Virus record (IMG/VR): IMGVR_UViG_3300046804_004458
Coordinates: 1-64,000 of that record
DNA from: a virus
Length of the DNA: 64,000 bases
Direction: 5' to 3' (one strand)
Shown: piece by piece, positions 16,146 through 23,276 of the stretch
Numbering within the stretch: position 1 is the first letter of the stretch
Layout: each line of letters opens with the position of its first letter
Translations under genes and position numbers: made by a program
The notes under the pieces: model-generated
What the model was told of the DNA's origin: nothing
Database searches by the model: none
The model's input: only the letters and a program-made list of their open reading frames with translations

Positions 16146-16270
16146 TGTCGTAATATTGTACTGCAACAGTACCTGATAAACTCCAACAACTAGCCAACCA
16201 ATATAAAAAACACCAGACACAGGAAGTCCTCTCTCATCAGAGTACTGTTGCAACCTGTGTTCTGGTGTAA
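16145..16270 (+). pseudogene. Possible remnant ORF with stop at codon 3
   Basis: The same gap holds ATG-TCG-TAA followed by an open frame of 38 codons with ordinary composition (TVPDKLQQLANQYKKHQTQE in the middle), ending at TAA 16268-16270. It may be a broken small gene interrupted when the GIY-YIG gene arrived, or chance. It competes with the structured-element reading. Confidence 0.2.
16158..16268 (+). ncRNA. Structured intergenic element with crossing inverted repeats
   Basis: In the 136-bp gap between two genes, TGCAACAGTAC (16162-16172) pairs perfectly with GTACTGTTGCA (16242-16252), and ACACCAGACACAGG (16210-16223) pairs with the segment 16254-16268 with one bulged base. The order A-B-A'-B' means the two helices cross: either a pseudoknot or two mutually exclusive folds. 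A third local hairpin (GTACTG-CAA-CAGTAC, 16158-16172) competes with the first. Whether it is transcribed or acts as RNA is not known. Confidence 0.4.
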
Positions 16271-16281
16271 CTATATATGTT

Positions 16282-16956
16282 ATGAAATCAGGAATTTATA
16301 CAATAACAAATATTCTAAACGGAAAGATTTATGTAGGACTATCAAAAAATATTGAACAAAGGTGGGCAGTTCATAAAAGTCATTTAGATAAAAAGAAGCA
16401 TAGTTGTAAATATCTCCAGCATGCATGGGATGCACATGGAAAAGAGTCTTTTCTATTTGAAATATTAGAAGAATGTGAGGAACAGTATTTATGTAGTCAG
16501 GAGAATTGGTGGTGCAATATGTTAGATAGCCATAATCCAAATAGAGGATATAATGATAAACCTACATCTCCTAACTGTAAGTGTAAACAGTCAGATGCCA
16601 CAAAATATAAATTATCAGAGATAGGAAAAAGATATACTGGAAAAAATCATCCGTTTTATGGTAAAAAATTATCAAAAGAACATGTAGCAAAAAGAGTAAA
16701 AAAAGTAGAAAAACTTGTATATAAATACTCAATAGAAGGAGAATTACTTAACACGTATAAAAGTGTAAAAACTGCAGCAGAAGAAAATGGTGTATCAATT
16801 AATAATATATCCGCATGTTGTTCAGGAAAACAAAATACTAGTAAAGGATGTGTATTTTTATTTACAGAAATATTTGAAATAAGAAAAGATAAAAGAAATA
16901 GAAATCCAATAAGTGGAAAATATGAGAAAAACTCCGGAAGATCATGGAGTGGTTAA
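16282..16956 (+). CDS. GIY-YIG homing endonuclease with NUMOD motifs
   Basis: 224 aa free-standing homing endonuclease. The catalytic domain is at the N-terminus: SGIYTITNILNGKIYVGLS (GIY-x10-YVG), then the catalytic Arg in EQRWAVHKS and a Glu in CSQENWW (about residue 74). Next come a NUMOD3-like element (GKNHPFYGKKLSKEH, about 114-128) and a NUMOD1-like DNA-binding element (VYKYSIEGELLNTYKSVKTA, about 142-161, continuing to CCSGKQ). Such enzymes cut a cognate site lacking the insertion and spread by gene conversion. It follows the structured 136-bp gap and is followed after 12 nt by the next operon gene. A TATATATG box 3 nt before the ATG is too close to be its promoter. Confidence 0.9.
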   Translation: MKSGIYTITNILNGKIYVGLSKNIEQRWAVHKSHLDKKKHSCKYLQHAWDAHGKESFLFEILEECEEQYLCSQENWWCNMLDSHNPNRGYNDKPTSPNCKCKQSDATKYKLSEIGKRYTGKNHPFYGKKLSKEHVAKRVKKVEKLVYKYSIEGELLNTYKSVKTAAEENGVSINNISACCSGKQNTSKGCVFLFTEIFEIRKDKRNRNPISGKYEKNSGRSWSG

Positions 16957-16968
16957 ACATAAAATAAA

Positions 16969-17346
16969 ATGACAGTAGAGCAGTATAAAGAAAAGGTACC
17001 TGAACACAAAGATCTTGAAGGAGATGCTCTTTGGAATGCAATGGAAAACTATATGTTGCTGCATGGAGAAACTCATAATTATACAGATAGTGAGGGTAGA
17101 GAAAGAATAAGATTTCCTTGGACACCTGAAGATGGTGATGGAACTCCTATAGGAATATGGGATGTAGTAAAGAATGAAGCAGTAGACAGTAAACAGGAAT
17201 GGAAACCTCCTACTAAACAGTCTGCAATATTTATAGTATTTGACGTTTCAGGAAAAGAACCTATGAAGATTATAGGTGAGCCTATTCCTATTATAGAAAC
17301 AACAGAAGGTTTAAAAATTTATAAAGATGGAACAGAACAAAAATGA
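16969..17346 (+). CDS. Hypothetical protein, 125 aa
   Basis: Acidic N-terminus with MTVEQYKEKVPEHKDLEGDA, aromatic-rich middle (RIRFPWTPEDGDGTPIGIWD) and a C-terminal beta segment. Overlaps the next gene by 20 nt. It looks like a normal operon gene displaced by the GIY-YIG insertion. No family recognised. Confidence 0.5.
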   Translation: MTVEQYKEKVPEHKDLEGDALWNAMENYMLLHGETHNYTDSEGRERIRFPWTPEDGDGTPIGIWDVVKNEAVDSKQEWKPPTKQSAIFIVFDVSGKEPMKIIGEPIPIIETTEGLKIYKDGTEQK

Positions 17347-17740
17347 CATGTTTGAGGACATGAGAGCAGCCGGAAGTCAGCTACCTGATATAGTAGAAAC
17401 TCTCAAAAAAAGAGGCTGGAAAACTTATGAGCACCACGATAACTGGATACATCCTAATGTCTTAGGTCAATTCACTACACATCAGGCATATGAATACAAA
17501 GGAATGATAAATGTACCTGCATCAGAAGCAGTGAGGTTTCTTAGCAAGGCTTTGATAGAAGATCGAGCATATTGGGATGGATGGGTTGCAAATATTGCAA
17601 TGTCAATATACGATGAGTATATGGAGAAGCTCCCAAACACCAATACTGTAGTAAAAGGTGCATTGCTTGAGATATTTAATAATGGTGCAGACAGGTTTCT
17701 GAAACTTTTGACAGCAGAAAAAACAACAGACAATGAGTAA
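17327..17740 (+). CDS. Hypothetical helical protein, 137 aa
   Basis: Mostly helical; contains RGWKTYEHHDNWIHPNVLGQ and Ala-rich helices. Its stop TAA overlaps the ATG of the truncated nuclease copy (ATGAGTAA, 17733-17740), showing that the nuclease gene was originally coupled directly to this gene. Confidence 0.52.
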   Translation: MEQNKNDMFEDMRAAGSQLPDIVETLKKRGWKTYEHHDNWIHPNVLGQFTTHQAYEYKGMINVPASEAVRFLSKALIEDRAYWDGWVANIAMSIYDEYMEKLPNTNTVVKGALLEIFNNGADRFLKLLTAEKTTDNE

Positions 17741-17813
17741 AGAGAAAAAAGAACAGAAGTATTATAACGGCATTGCTGTTGATAGCCAGGAGGAGGTAAT
17801 GACAAAAAAATAG
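17733..17813 (+). pseudogene. Truncated 5' end of the PD-(D/E)XK nuclease gene left by HNH insertion
   Basis: 26-codon remnant whose first 24 residues match the start of the intact nuclease at 18589: MSKEKKEQKYYNGIAVDSQE against MSKEKNEKKYYNGIQIDSIE, with 18 of 24 residues identical but only 49 of 72 bases. Homology stops at the ACA/ACT Thr codon, after which three codons lead to TAG. It is coupled to the preceding gene as the native start would be. Confidence 0.8.
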
Positions 17814-17844
17814 TTGTTAAATTAAATCAACTGTTCTATTTTTG
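17814..17844 (+). promoter_or_regulatory. Promoter of the HNH element, TTG-N20-TATTTTTG
   Basis: TTG (17814-17816), 20-nt spacer, TATTTTTG (17837-17844), a full match to the Bacteroidota TAnnTTTG box, 14 nt before the ATG. It lies entirely within the inserted segment, so the homing gene carries its own host-type promoter. Confidence 0.6.
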
Positions 17845-17858
17845 TATAAAATAATATT

Positions 17859-18623
17859 ATGCAAAAAATAGATAAAACAGGATTGAGATTTGGTAAATTA
17901 TTAGTTATTTCAAAGGAAAATAATGATACCTATTTATGTAAATGTGATTGTGGTGTAGAAAGACTATTTAGAGATAAAAATTTATGTAAAACAGGATCTA
18001 AAAGTTGTGGTTGCAATATGGGAAAATGGGGCAGAGGTATAAATTTTCTTGGAATGACCAGAAAACTACTTACCTGTACTGCTAAATTACCAGATGATAA
18101 ATGGGAGTGGACATGCAAATGTGGTAATAAAATTATTCTTAGTGGATGGAGAAAATATAATATTAAATGTTGTAGTTTATCTTGCCCTGAATTAAATAAA
18201 GAAAGAGGTGCTTCTCATAGAAAACCAAAAAATAGAACTATAAATGAGCAGTACAATAGTCATAGATATAATGCAAAAATTAGAAATCTAAATTCTTTAC
18301 AAAAAGAAGATTGGTTAAAAATTGTTTTTTTGCCCTGTTATTATTGTGGTGAAACTGACACAAGAAATTATGCCAAATATCCAGCTTATAGAAAAAAACT
18401 GAAGAATACTTTAACAGAAGATATTATTGCAGAGTTTGAGGTAAAAATGAACGGAGTTGATAGATTAGATTCAACTAAAGGTTATGATATAGAAAATTGT
18501 GTTCCTTGTTGCGGTACTTGTAATTTTATAAAAAGTGATTGTACAGAAGAAAAATTTATTATTCATATAACTAAAATATATAAACATTATGTCAAAGGAG
18601 AAAAACGAGAAAAAATATTATAA
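17859..18623 (+). CDS. HNH homing endonuclease with N-terminal zinc-ribbon DNA-binding repeats
   Basis: 254 aa. Two N-terminal Cys-rich units (TYLCKCDCGVERLFRDKNLC then SKSCGC; and WEWTCKCGNKIILSGWRK) are zinc-ribbon-like DNA-binding elements typical of phage HNH homing proteins. The HNH nuclease follows: CYYCG (about residue 162), NGVDRLDSTKGYDIENCVPC (about 200-219) and CGTCNFIKSD; in this subclass the first His position is taken by the VDR-Asp form. The last 35 nt overlap the start of the nuclease gene at 18589, so the element supplies the new start of its target. Its codons are A/T-richer than those of its neighbours. Confidence 0.88.
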   Translation: MQKIDKTGLRFGKLLVISKENNDTYLCKCDCGVERLFRDKNLCKTGSKSCGCNMGKWGRGINFLGMTRKLLTCTAKLPDDKWEWTCKCGNKIILSGWRKYNIKCCSLSCPELNKERGASHRKPKNRTINEQYNSHRYNAKIRNLNSLQKEDWLKIVFLPCYYCGETDTRNYAKYPAYRKKLKNTLTEDIIAEFEVKMNGVDRLDSTKGYDIENCVPCCGTCNFIKSDCTEEKFIIHITKIYKHYVKGEKREKIL

Positions 18624-19176
18624 CGGAATACAAATTGATAGTATTGAGGAACAAATGACTGTTATGTACTTTGAGGAACTTATAGAGGCCGGGTATGTAG
18701 AAAAACTTGAAAGAGCTCCTACCTATACTCTTTCTGAAAGGTTAGAGCATAGATATACCCAAGTAGTAGAAATGAAAACAAAGACAAAAGAAGTTGAAAA
18801 GAATCAGGTACTTCTTGAATCTCATGTTTACACTCCTGAGTTTCTTGTAAACTGGACACATGCAGGAGCTGCATTATTTGTAGACAGGATGAATAAAAAG
18901 AGCAAAATAGATGCACATTTTATCGGTGCTTATCGTACTCTTATTGAAGTAAAACCAAACTTTGATCAGAACAATATGACCCGGCTTTTTAAGATCAACC
19001 AGAAGTGGATGTGGGAAAAACATAAGCTATTTGTAAATCTTATACAACCTCATAAGTTGTTTGAGCAAACATTCACTCCAACTGCTTATTTAAAAACTGC
19101 AACAGGAAAGCAAAAAGTGATTCATTGGAAAGTACGTTCAATGGAAAATTATATTACATCCTTAAATAACAACTAA
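18589..19176 (+). CDS. PD-(D/E)XK endonuclease
   Basis: 195 aa. The catalytic core is visible as VYTPEFLVNW (Glu at about residue 82, the acidic position of PD) and TLIEVKPNFDQNNM (E-x-K at about 121-123). Downstream KINQKWMWEKHKLFVNLIQP supplies the aromatic helix and strand seen in TnsA/endonuclease I-like phage nucleases. Likely role: cleavage of branched or unprotected DNA during recombination or packaging. The first 12 codons lie inside the HNH ORF; see the truncated original 5' end at 17733. Overlaps nothing downstream; the next gene begins 5 nt later. Confidence 0.75.
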   Translation: MSKEKNEKKYYNGIQIDSIEEQMTVMYFEELIEAGYVEKLERAPTYTLSERLEHRYTQVVEMKTKTKEVEKNQVLLESHVYTPEFLVNWTHAGAALFVDRMNKKSKIDAHFIGAYRTLIEVKPNFDQNNMTRLFKINQKWMWEKHKLFVNLIQPHKLFEQTFTPTAYLKTATGKQKVIHWKVRSMENYITSLNNN

Positions 19177-19181
19177 TAATC

Positions 19182-19391
19182 ATGGCAAAGACAAAAAAAG
19201 CAACACCGGATACACCTGAAGTAAAAGTATTAAAAGAAATAAAAGATACTATCCTTAAACAATGGAAAGAAGCTAATGGGGCTATGGACCAAACACACAG
19301 GTTGGGCAATAATATATACAATACTGCCATAGCTGATTGTATTAGTGCAATAAATACAAAAATATTTAGGATAGAAAATAAAAAGAAATAA
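19182..19391 (+). CDS. Small hypothetical protein, 69 aa
   Basis: Lys-rich helical protein (TPEVKVLKEIKDTILKQWKE) between two nuclease genes, 1 nt before the next. It could be a nuclease partner on position alone. No family recognised. Confidence 0.48.
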   Translation: MAKTKKATPDTPEVKVLKEIKDTILKQWKEANGAMDQTHRLGNNIYNTAIADCISAINTKIFRIENKKK

Positions 19392-19392
19392 T

Positions 19393-20478
19393 ATGAATAT
19401 TACAAAGAAAGTAGAACAATCACGTATATCAGAGCAAACCTATAGAGGTTTAAAAGACAGGCTTTCATACAGCTCCATCAAAAAGTTTGATTCAGACAGA
19501 CAAGCTTTTTACAAAGAAATGGTTCTTGGTGAAGTAAAAGAAGATAAGATATCCATCCCCATCATTATGGGACACCTGGTACATACTTTATTATCAGGTA
19601 TGGACTTTGATGAGAAGTTTCACATAGCTGTAGCTAATGAGCCTAAAGGACAAATGGCTGATCTTGTAAATAACCTGTATAACAGAACTTTAAAAAGCAT
19701 AGACAAGGAAACAGGTATACAAACAGATAGTTTTGAGACAATCTTTATGGATGCAGTCACAACTACTAAGTATGACTTTAATATGCAGGAAGTAGCATTT
19801 AAAGGGAAAGATGCAACTAAGATCTTAAGTATGTTTACAGGTGATGCTGAAATATATTACAAAGAAAAGATGGCATCAGTAGGAAAAATAATTGTATCTG
19901 TACCAACAATACAACAAGCAGAAAGACTGGTAGAGAAAATAAAAGCACACAATTATACTCAGTATTATGCTACAGTACAAACAGGTGATGGAATAGAAGT
20001 GTTTAATGAGCTACCTATTTTGTTTGAAATAAATGAGGTACCATATAAAGCAATGGTTGATAAGGTAATAGTAGACCATGAGCATAAAACAATAACACCG
20101 GTAGATTGGAAAACAAGTTGGGATAATGAGAATCCTCAGCAAGCCTATACAAAGTTTGGCTATTACCTACAAGCAGCTATGTATGACTATGCATTACATG
20201 AGTGGGCCAAGGAGCACAAAATGGAAGATTATACTATCTTACCAATGAAGTTCATCTTTATAGATACTGCAGGGTTTGCTGATCCAGTTATTTTAGAACT
20301 AAAAAAGGATGACCTGGACAAGGCTGTAAGTGGATTTACCCTAAGAGGTTTTAAATACAAAGGTATCTCTGATCTGCACCATGAAATAGCATGGCATGTA
20401 GAGACAGGTATATGGTCTTCTGCTATGGATATTTCCAAGAATAATGGCAGGGTTATACTTGATTTAAAGTATGAATAA
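19393..20478 (+). CDS. PD-(D/E)XK exonuclease, RecE/RecB-like (DUF3799 type)
   Basis: 361 aa. Signature segments: RLSYSSIKKFDSDRQAFYKE at the N-terminus; IPIIMGHLVHTLLSGMDFDEKF (the G-x-x-x-H segment of RecE-type exonucleases, about residues 56-77); YKAMVDKVIVDHEHKTITPVDWKTS (D at about 219, D-x-K at about 233-235); and the QxxxY-like helix FGYYLQAAMYDYAL. Expected to resect double-stranded ends, working with the Sak4-like ATPase, SSB and RecA also encoded in this arm. A terminator-promoter element follows. Confidence 0.8.
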   Translation: MNITKKVEQSRISEQTYRGLKDRLSYSSIKKFDSDRQAFYKEMVLGEVKEDKISIPIIMGHLVHTLLSGMDFDEKFHIAVANEPKGQMADLVNNLYNRTLKSIDKETGIQTDSFETIFMDAVTTTKYDFNMQEVAFKGKDATKILSMFTGDAEIYYKEKMASVGKIIVSVPTIQQAERLVEKIKAHNYTQYYATVQTGDGIEVFNELPILFEINEVPYKAMVDKVIVDHEHKTITPVDWKTSWDNENPQQAYTKFGYYLQAAMYDYALHEWAKEHKMEDYTILPMKFIFIDTAGFADPVILELKKDDLDKAVSGFTLRGFKYKGISDLHHEIAWHVETGIWSSAMDISKNNGRVILDLKYE

Positions 20479-20503
20479 CAGTAAGAAATAGGTGTTAAAA
20501 TGC

Positions 20504-20534
20504 TTGCAAAAGGGCTGTAAATATTGTATATTTA
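20504..20534 (+). promoter_or_regulatory. Promoter of recA, TTG-N20-TATATTTA, overlapping a terminator
   Basis: TTG (20504-20506), 20-nt spacer, TATATTTA (20527-20534). The spacer and -7 box lie inside the terminator stem, so the hairpin that ends the upstream operon also contains the promoter for the recA operon. ATG follows about 36 nt later. Confidence 0.55.
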
Positions 20535-20551
20535 TAGCCCTTTTCTATTTT
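20508..20551 (+). terminator. Intrinsic terminator after the exonuclease gene
   Basis: AAAAGGGCTGTAAATA (20508-20523) pairs with TATTTATAGCCCTTTT (20529-20544) over 16 bp including one G-T, with a 5-nt loop, followed by CTATTTT. The A/T ends would let it act on both strands. Confidence 0.88.
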
Positions 20552-20570
20552 AAAAAATCAAACAAAACAT

Positions 20571-21563
20571 ATGGCAAAAGCAGCAACAACTGAGCAAGAA
20601 AAAGATATTCTTGCTGAAAAACTTAAGGCACTGGAAAAGAAATTTGGTGCAGGTACAATTATAATGGGTAGAGATACCAAAGAAGAGTTAGAAGTAGTAG
20701 ATAGTGGCTCATTGACACTTAATCTTGCTACTAACATTGGTGGTTTACCTGTAGGTAAATTAATAGAGCTATTGGGTATGGAATCCTCAGGTAAATCTAC
20801 TCTTACTCTGCATGCAATATCCAATTTTCAAAAGCTGGAAGGCAAATGTGTATTGGTAGACTATGAGCAATCATTTGACAGAACCTATGCAACTGCTCTG
20901 GGAGTAGACATGGATAAGCTAATTATCATTCAACCAGAGTGTATGGAAGATGGTTACAACATGACAGAGGAGTTAATTAAGACAGGTGATATAAGACTTG
21001 TAGTACATGACTCTCATACAGCAGCTATGCCAAGAAAAGTAGTAGATGGTGAAGTTGGTGATGTAACTATTGGCCTACAAGCAAGGTTAAACAGCCAAGG
21101 TCTTGGCAAAATTAAGCCACTTTTAAGGGATAATAGGTGCACTTTAATGGGCATATCCCAGATAAGACAGAATGTAGGTGGTTATGGTGACCCTAATCAG
21201 AGCACTGGTGGTCTGGCTTGGAAGTTCTACTCAGATATGAGGATGAAGGTAAACAAATCTGTTGATAAGGAGAATGAAGGTAATAAGACAACTGTAGAGA
21301 TAATCAAGAATAAATGTTCAGCACCATTTGGCAAAGCTGAGTTTGTCATTGATTGGGGAAAAGGCATAAGCCGGATGATGGAAATTATTAGCCTGGCACA
21401 GGATTTGAAATTCATAACAAGATCCGGGGCCTGGTATACTTTACCTAATGTAGAGAAGTCTGTACAGGGTGAGCAGGGGGTACTTCAGTTTTTATCTGAT
21501 AATCCTGAGTATGCCACGGAAATTGAAAGACAAGTATTGGAGAAGTTGAAAGAGTTGAAGTAA
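20571..21563 (+). CDS. recA: RecA recombinase
   Basis: Strand exchange and recombination-dependent repair. 330 aa, slightly shorter than bacterial RecA (about 350), lacking the acidic C-terminal tail. Visible: KALEKKFGAGTIIMG N-terminal helix; Walker A LLGMESSGKST (about residues 67-77); the VDYEQSFD segment with the catalytic Glu (about residue 98; bacterial RecA has DAEHALD); Walker B IRLVVHDSHTAAMP; L2 region VGGYGDPNQSTGGLAWKFYS (bacterial N-P-E-T-x-x-GG-x-A-L-K-F). RecA rather than UvsX on these motifs. It has its own promoter and terminator boundary upstream and overlaps the next gene by one base. Confidence 0.93.
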   Translation: MAKAATTEQEKDILAEKLKALEKKFGAGTIIMGRDTKEELEVVDSGSLTLNLATNIGGLPVGKLIELLGMESSGKSTLTLHAISNFQKLEGKCVLVDYEQSFDRTYATALGVDMDKLIIIQPECMEDGYNMTEELIKTGDIRLVVHDSHTAAMPRKVVDGEVGDVTIGLQARLNSQGLGKIKPLLRDNRCTLMGISQIRQNVGGYGDPNQSTGGLAWKFYSDMRMKVNKSVDKENEGNKTTVEIIKNKCSAPFGKAEFVIDWGKGISRMMEIISLAQDLKFITRSGAWYTLPNVEKSVQGEQGVLQFLSDNPEYATEIERQVLEKLKELK

Positions 21564-21964
21564 TGAAAGAGCAGAATAAAGAGAGAAAGGAGAGTAAGCT
21601 ATCCAGCTTGTATGCACAGAGGGGCAAGTTGCAGAGTAAGATAGAGCAGGTGAAAAAAGAAGAGAAGAGGCTGAAGAAAGAGCTGGAAGTATTACAAGAA
21701 AGATTGGCTGGTGTACAAAAAGGCATACAATACCTAGAGACAAGAGAGATTCTTATTACAACACACTGTATAGAAAGATTCCGGGAAAGAATAGGGCCAT
21801 TAGATGCAGATGAAGATACTGTAAGAAAAGTGCTTATAACCCCACAGGTAAAAGAAATGATAAGAGTTCTTGGATCTGGTACTTACCCGGTATATGGTAC
21901 TATACAAATAGCTGTTGAGGATAACAAGATAATAACAGTTATAGACACAAACAAACCAAAATAA
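21563..21964 (+). CDS. Coiled-coil protein with DUF4258-like C-terminal domain
   Basis: 133 aa. Residues 1-60 form a strongly charged coiled coil (KLQSKIEQVKKEEKRLKKEL). The C-terminal half reads ITTHCIERFRERIGPLDADE and ends DNKIITVIDTNKPK, the H-x-x-x-R-x-x-x-R and final I-x-TV pattern of small RelE/DUF4258 (BECR-fold) proteins. In RNases of this fold such residues can be catalytic, but here no activity is shown. Coupled to recA by TAATG overlap, so a recombination accessory role is also possible. Confidence 0.5.
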   Translation: MKEQNKERKESKLSSLYAQRGKLQSKIEQVKKEEKRLKKELEVLQERLAGVQKGIQYLETREILITTHCIERFRERIGPLDADEDTVRKVLITPQVKEMIRVLGSGTYPVYGTIQIAVEDNKIITVIDTNKPK

Positions 21965-21965
21965 T

Positions 21966-22202
21966 ATGCAAAAAGAACAACACAATTTTCATGGTGCTGA
22001 GTATGTTGAAGAGCATGAAAATAAAGACAAGCACACACTTGTACCTGCAGATATATATAGTTCTCTTGAGGAGATATTAGCAGATATTAATAACTCAAAA
22101 ATGTTTCCGTATAATTTGCTAAGAACTGTACCAGGTATAAAAGAAAAATTACAAAATACAATAAAATCTGGTGCCTATTTGCAAAAAGACGGTAAGAAAT
22201 AA
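21966..22202 (+). CDS. Hypothetical protein, 78 aa
   Basis: Acidic N-terminus (HGAEYVEEHENKDKHTLV), helical C-terminus (LRTVPGIKEKLQNTIKSG) that resembles a helix-hairpin-helix-like VPGIKEKL loop. That loop could bind DNA, but the match is short. Sits between the recA partner and the HNH gene. Confidence 0.45.
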   Translation: MQKEQHNFHGAEYVEEHENKDKHTLVPADIYSSLEEILADINNSKMFPYNLLRTVPGIKEKLQNTIKSGAYLQKDGKK

Positions 22203-22211
22203 TTGCTGACA

Positions 22212-22589
22212 ATGAAAAGAGGAGTATTAAAAAGAAATAACAGTTCTCTAAAAAGAGGTGGGCCTATTAAAAAACGGCCCATCTCTCAAGAGAAAACAGA
22301 GCAAAAAAAGCAGACAAGAGAGAAAGATATTGCTTTCTACACTGGCATATGGAACAAGAGGCCACATATCTGTGGTAACTGTGGAAAGCATCTGGGGAAA
22401 GAAATGAAGAGCTTTCACTTTGATCATCTGATTGAAAAGAGTACACATCCTCAGTTTAGATATGAGGAAGATAATATCTTATTAGTTTGCTTTGACTGTC
22501 ATGGTAACAAAACAAATGGATTTCCTGGTGTTGTACATAAAAAGTGTATAGATAAAGTATTTCAGAAGTTTTTTGAAAAAAAGAGCTAA
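22212..22589 (+). CDS. HNH endonuclease (NinG/EndoVII-like context)
   Basis: 125 aa. ATG at 22212 is preferred over TTG 22203. The basic N-terminus (KRGVLKRNNSSLKRGGPIKKR) is followed by the nuclease: CGNCGKHLG (first Cys pair), FHFDHLIEKSTHPQFRYEED (HFDH, the catalytic His), NILLVCFDCHGNKTNG (second Cys pair with final His and Asn). This is a short, classical H-N-H with zinc, not a homing-type protein, and it is part of the recA operon, which suggests a role in processing recombination intermediates. Confidence 0.8.
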   Translation: MKRGVLKRNNSSLKRGGPIKKRPISQEKTEQKKQTREKDIAFYTGIWNKRPHICGNCGKHLGKEMKSFHFDHLIEKSTHPQFRYEEDNILLVCFDCHGNKTNGFPGVVHKKCIDKVFQKFFEKKS

Positions 22590-22664
22590 GAGTGGATTTA
22601 ATTACCTAAAAAGCATACACATTTAAAGTGTAAAAAACTAACTTTGGTTATATACTTTTTGTGT

Positions 22665-22928
22665 ATGTTGTATAATTGTAATTGTGATCAGAGGGTAATA
22701 GATATTCCTGCCAAACTTTATTTTATAATCTCTGATGTAGAGCTTGAAAGGATGTGCATAGAGGGGTTTGGCTGCCAGATAAACAATGTATGGTATGCTT
22801 CATATGCAGAAACACATGGCATAGTCCTTACACCTGAGGAAGTTGAAGAATCAGAAGAAAAAGAATATGAGGAGGGGGATAGTCCTATTCAGGTTGATCT
22901 GAATTTGGAAGAGGACTATTGGGATTAA
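22665..22928 (+). CDS. Small hypothetical protein, 87 aa
   Basis: ATG at 22665 follows a TAACTTTG box (22639-22646) by only 18 nt and is preferred over TTG 22644. N-terminus MLYNCNCDQRVIDIPAKLYF, then VELERMCIEGFGCQINNVWY, then a Glu-rich tail. Four Cys could bind metal. Its last 44 nt overlap, on the other strand, the end of the gene at 22885. Confidence 0.48.
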   Translation: MLYNCNCDQRVIDIPAKLYFIISDVELERMCIEGFGCQINNVWYASYAETHGIVLTPEEVEESEEKEYEEGDSPIQVDLNLEEDYWD

Positions 22929-23223
22929 TCTCAGCCATAAGACTATCTGTTAAAGACCGATATTCTACTTGATCATTTTCCTTAGCTACTCTTAATATTT
23001 CTTGTAATAACATTGTTGTAGCTACTACAGCATTTTCCCAAGGAGAAAGTATTTCTTCTGTGCCTGCCTTTTTTTCAAGGGCTAATACCTCTTCATTATG
23101 CCCATCAACAAGATATTGCAGCATTACTTGTAACCTCTTAATAAATGCAGTGCCTATTTTTACTTCCACAATTGCATCTTGTTTGATGTGAGGCAGCATT
23201 AAATCTTGTTGATTTTCTGACAT
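22885..23223 (-). CDS. Conserved hypothetical protein, 112 aa, lone reverse gene
   Basis: The first - strand gene from the left, flanked on both sides by + genes. VEVKIGTAFIKRLQVMLQYL, then ALEKKAGTEEILSPWENAVV AT the middle, predict a helical bundle. Its position next to the strand switch and its own promoter suggest a regulatory or structural role tied to the late arm. No DNA-binding motif can be seen, so a repressor role is speculation. Confidence 0.62.
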   Translation of the reverse strand: MSENQQDLMLPHIKQDAIVEVKIGTAFIKRLQVMLQYLVDGHNEEVLALEKKAGTEEILSPWENAVVATTMLLQEILRVAKENDQVEYRSLTDSLMAEINPNSPLPNSDQPE

Positions 23224-23239
23224 ATAGTAGGTAATTTTG
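23209..23239 (+). promoter_or_regulatory. Rightward promoter, TTG-N20-TAATTTTG
   Basis: TTG (23209-23211), 20-nt spacer, TAATTTTG (23232-23239), a complete TAnnTTTG box. Its upstream element lies within the first codons of the leftward gene. Serves the UDG-like gene at 23271. Confidence 0.6.
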
Positions 23240-23246
23240 TTGAAAA

Positions 23247-23276
23247 CAAAGGTAGTAAAAAAGTATAAGGATGCAA
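23247..23276 (-). promoter_or_regulatory. Leftward promoter, TTG-N19-TACCTTTG
   Basis: On the minus strand, TTG (complement of 23274-23276), 19-nt spacer, TACCTTTG (complement of 23247-23254), 23 nt before the reverse gene's ATG. Its upstream element overlaps the first codons of the rightward gene, so the two promoters are interleaved. Confidence 0.58.

Noticed and set aside
16248-16279. TTG-N21-TATATATG as promoter of the GIY-YIG gene
   Set aside because: The -7 box ends 2 nt before the ATG, so transcription would start inside the gene, and the TTG falls in the A' stem of the structured element.
16282-16956. Group I intron around the GIY-YIG gene
   Set aside because: The neighbouring genes are complete and not two halves of one protein, and no conserved intron core was recognised, so the gene is read as free-standing.
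22614-22667. 8-bp stem CATACACA/TGTGTATG covering the ATG of the 87-aa gene
   Set aside because: Short A/T-rich stem with a long loop; could occur by chance and has no T tail.
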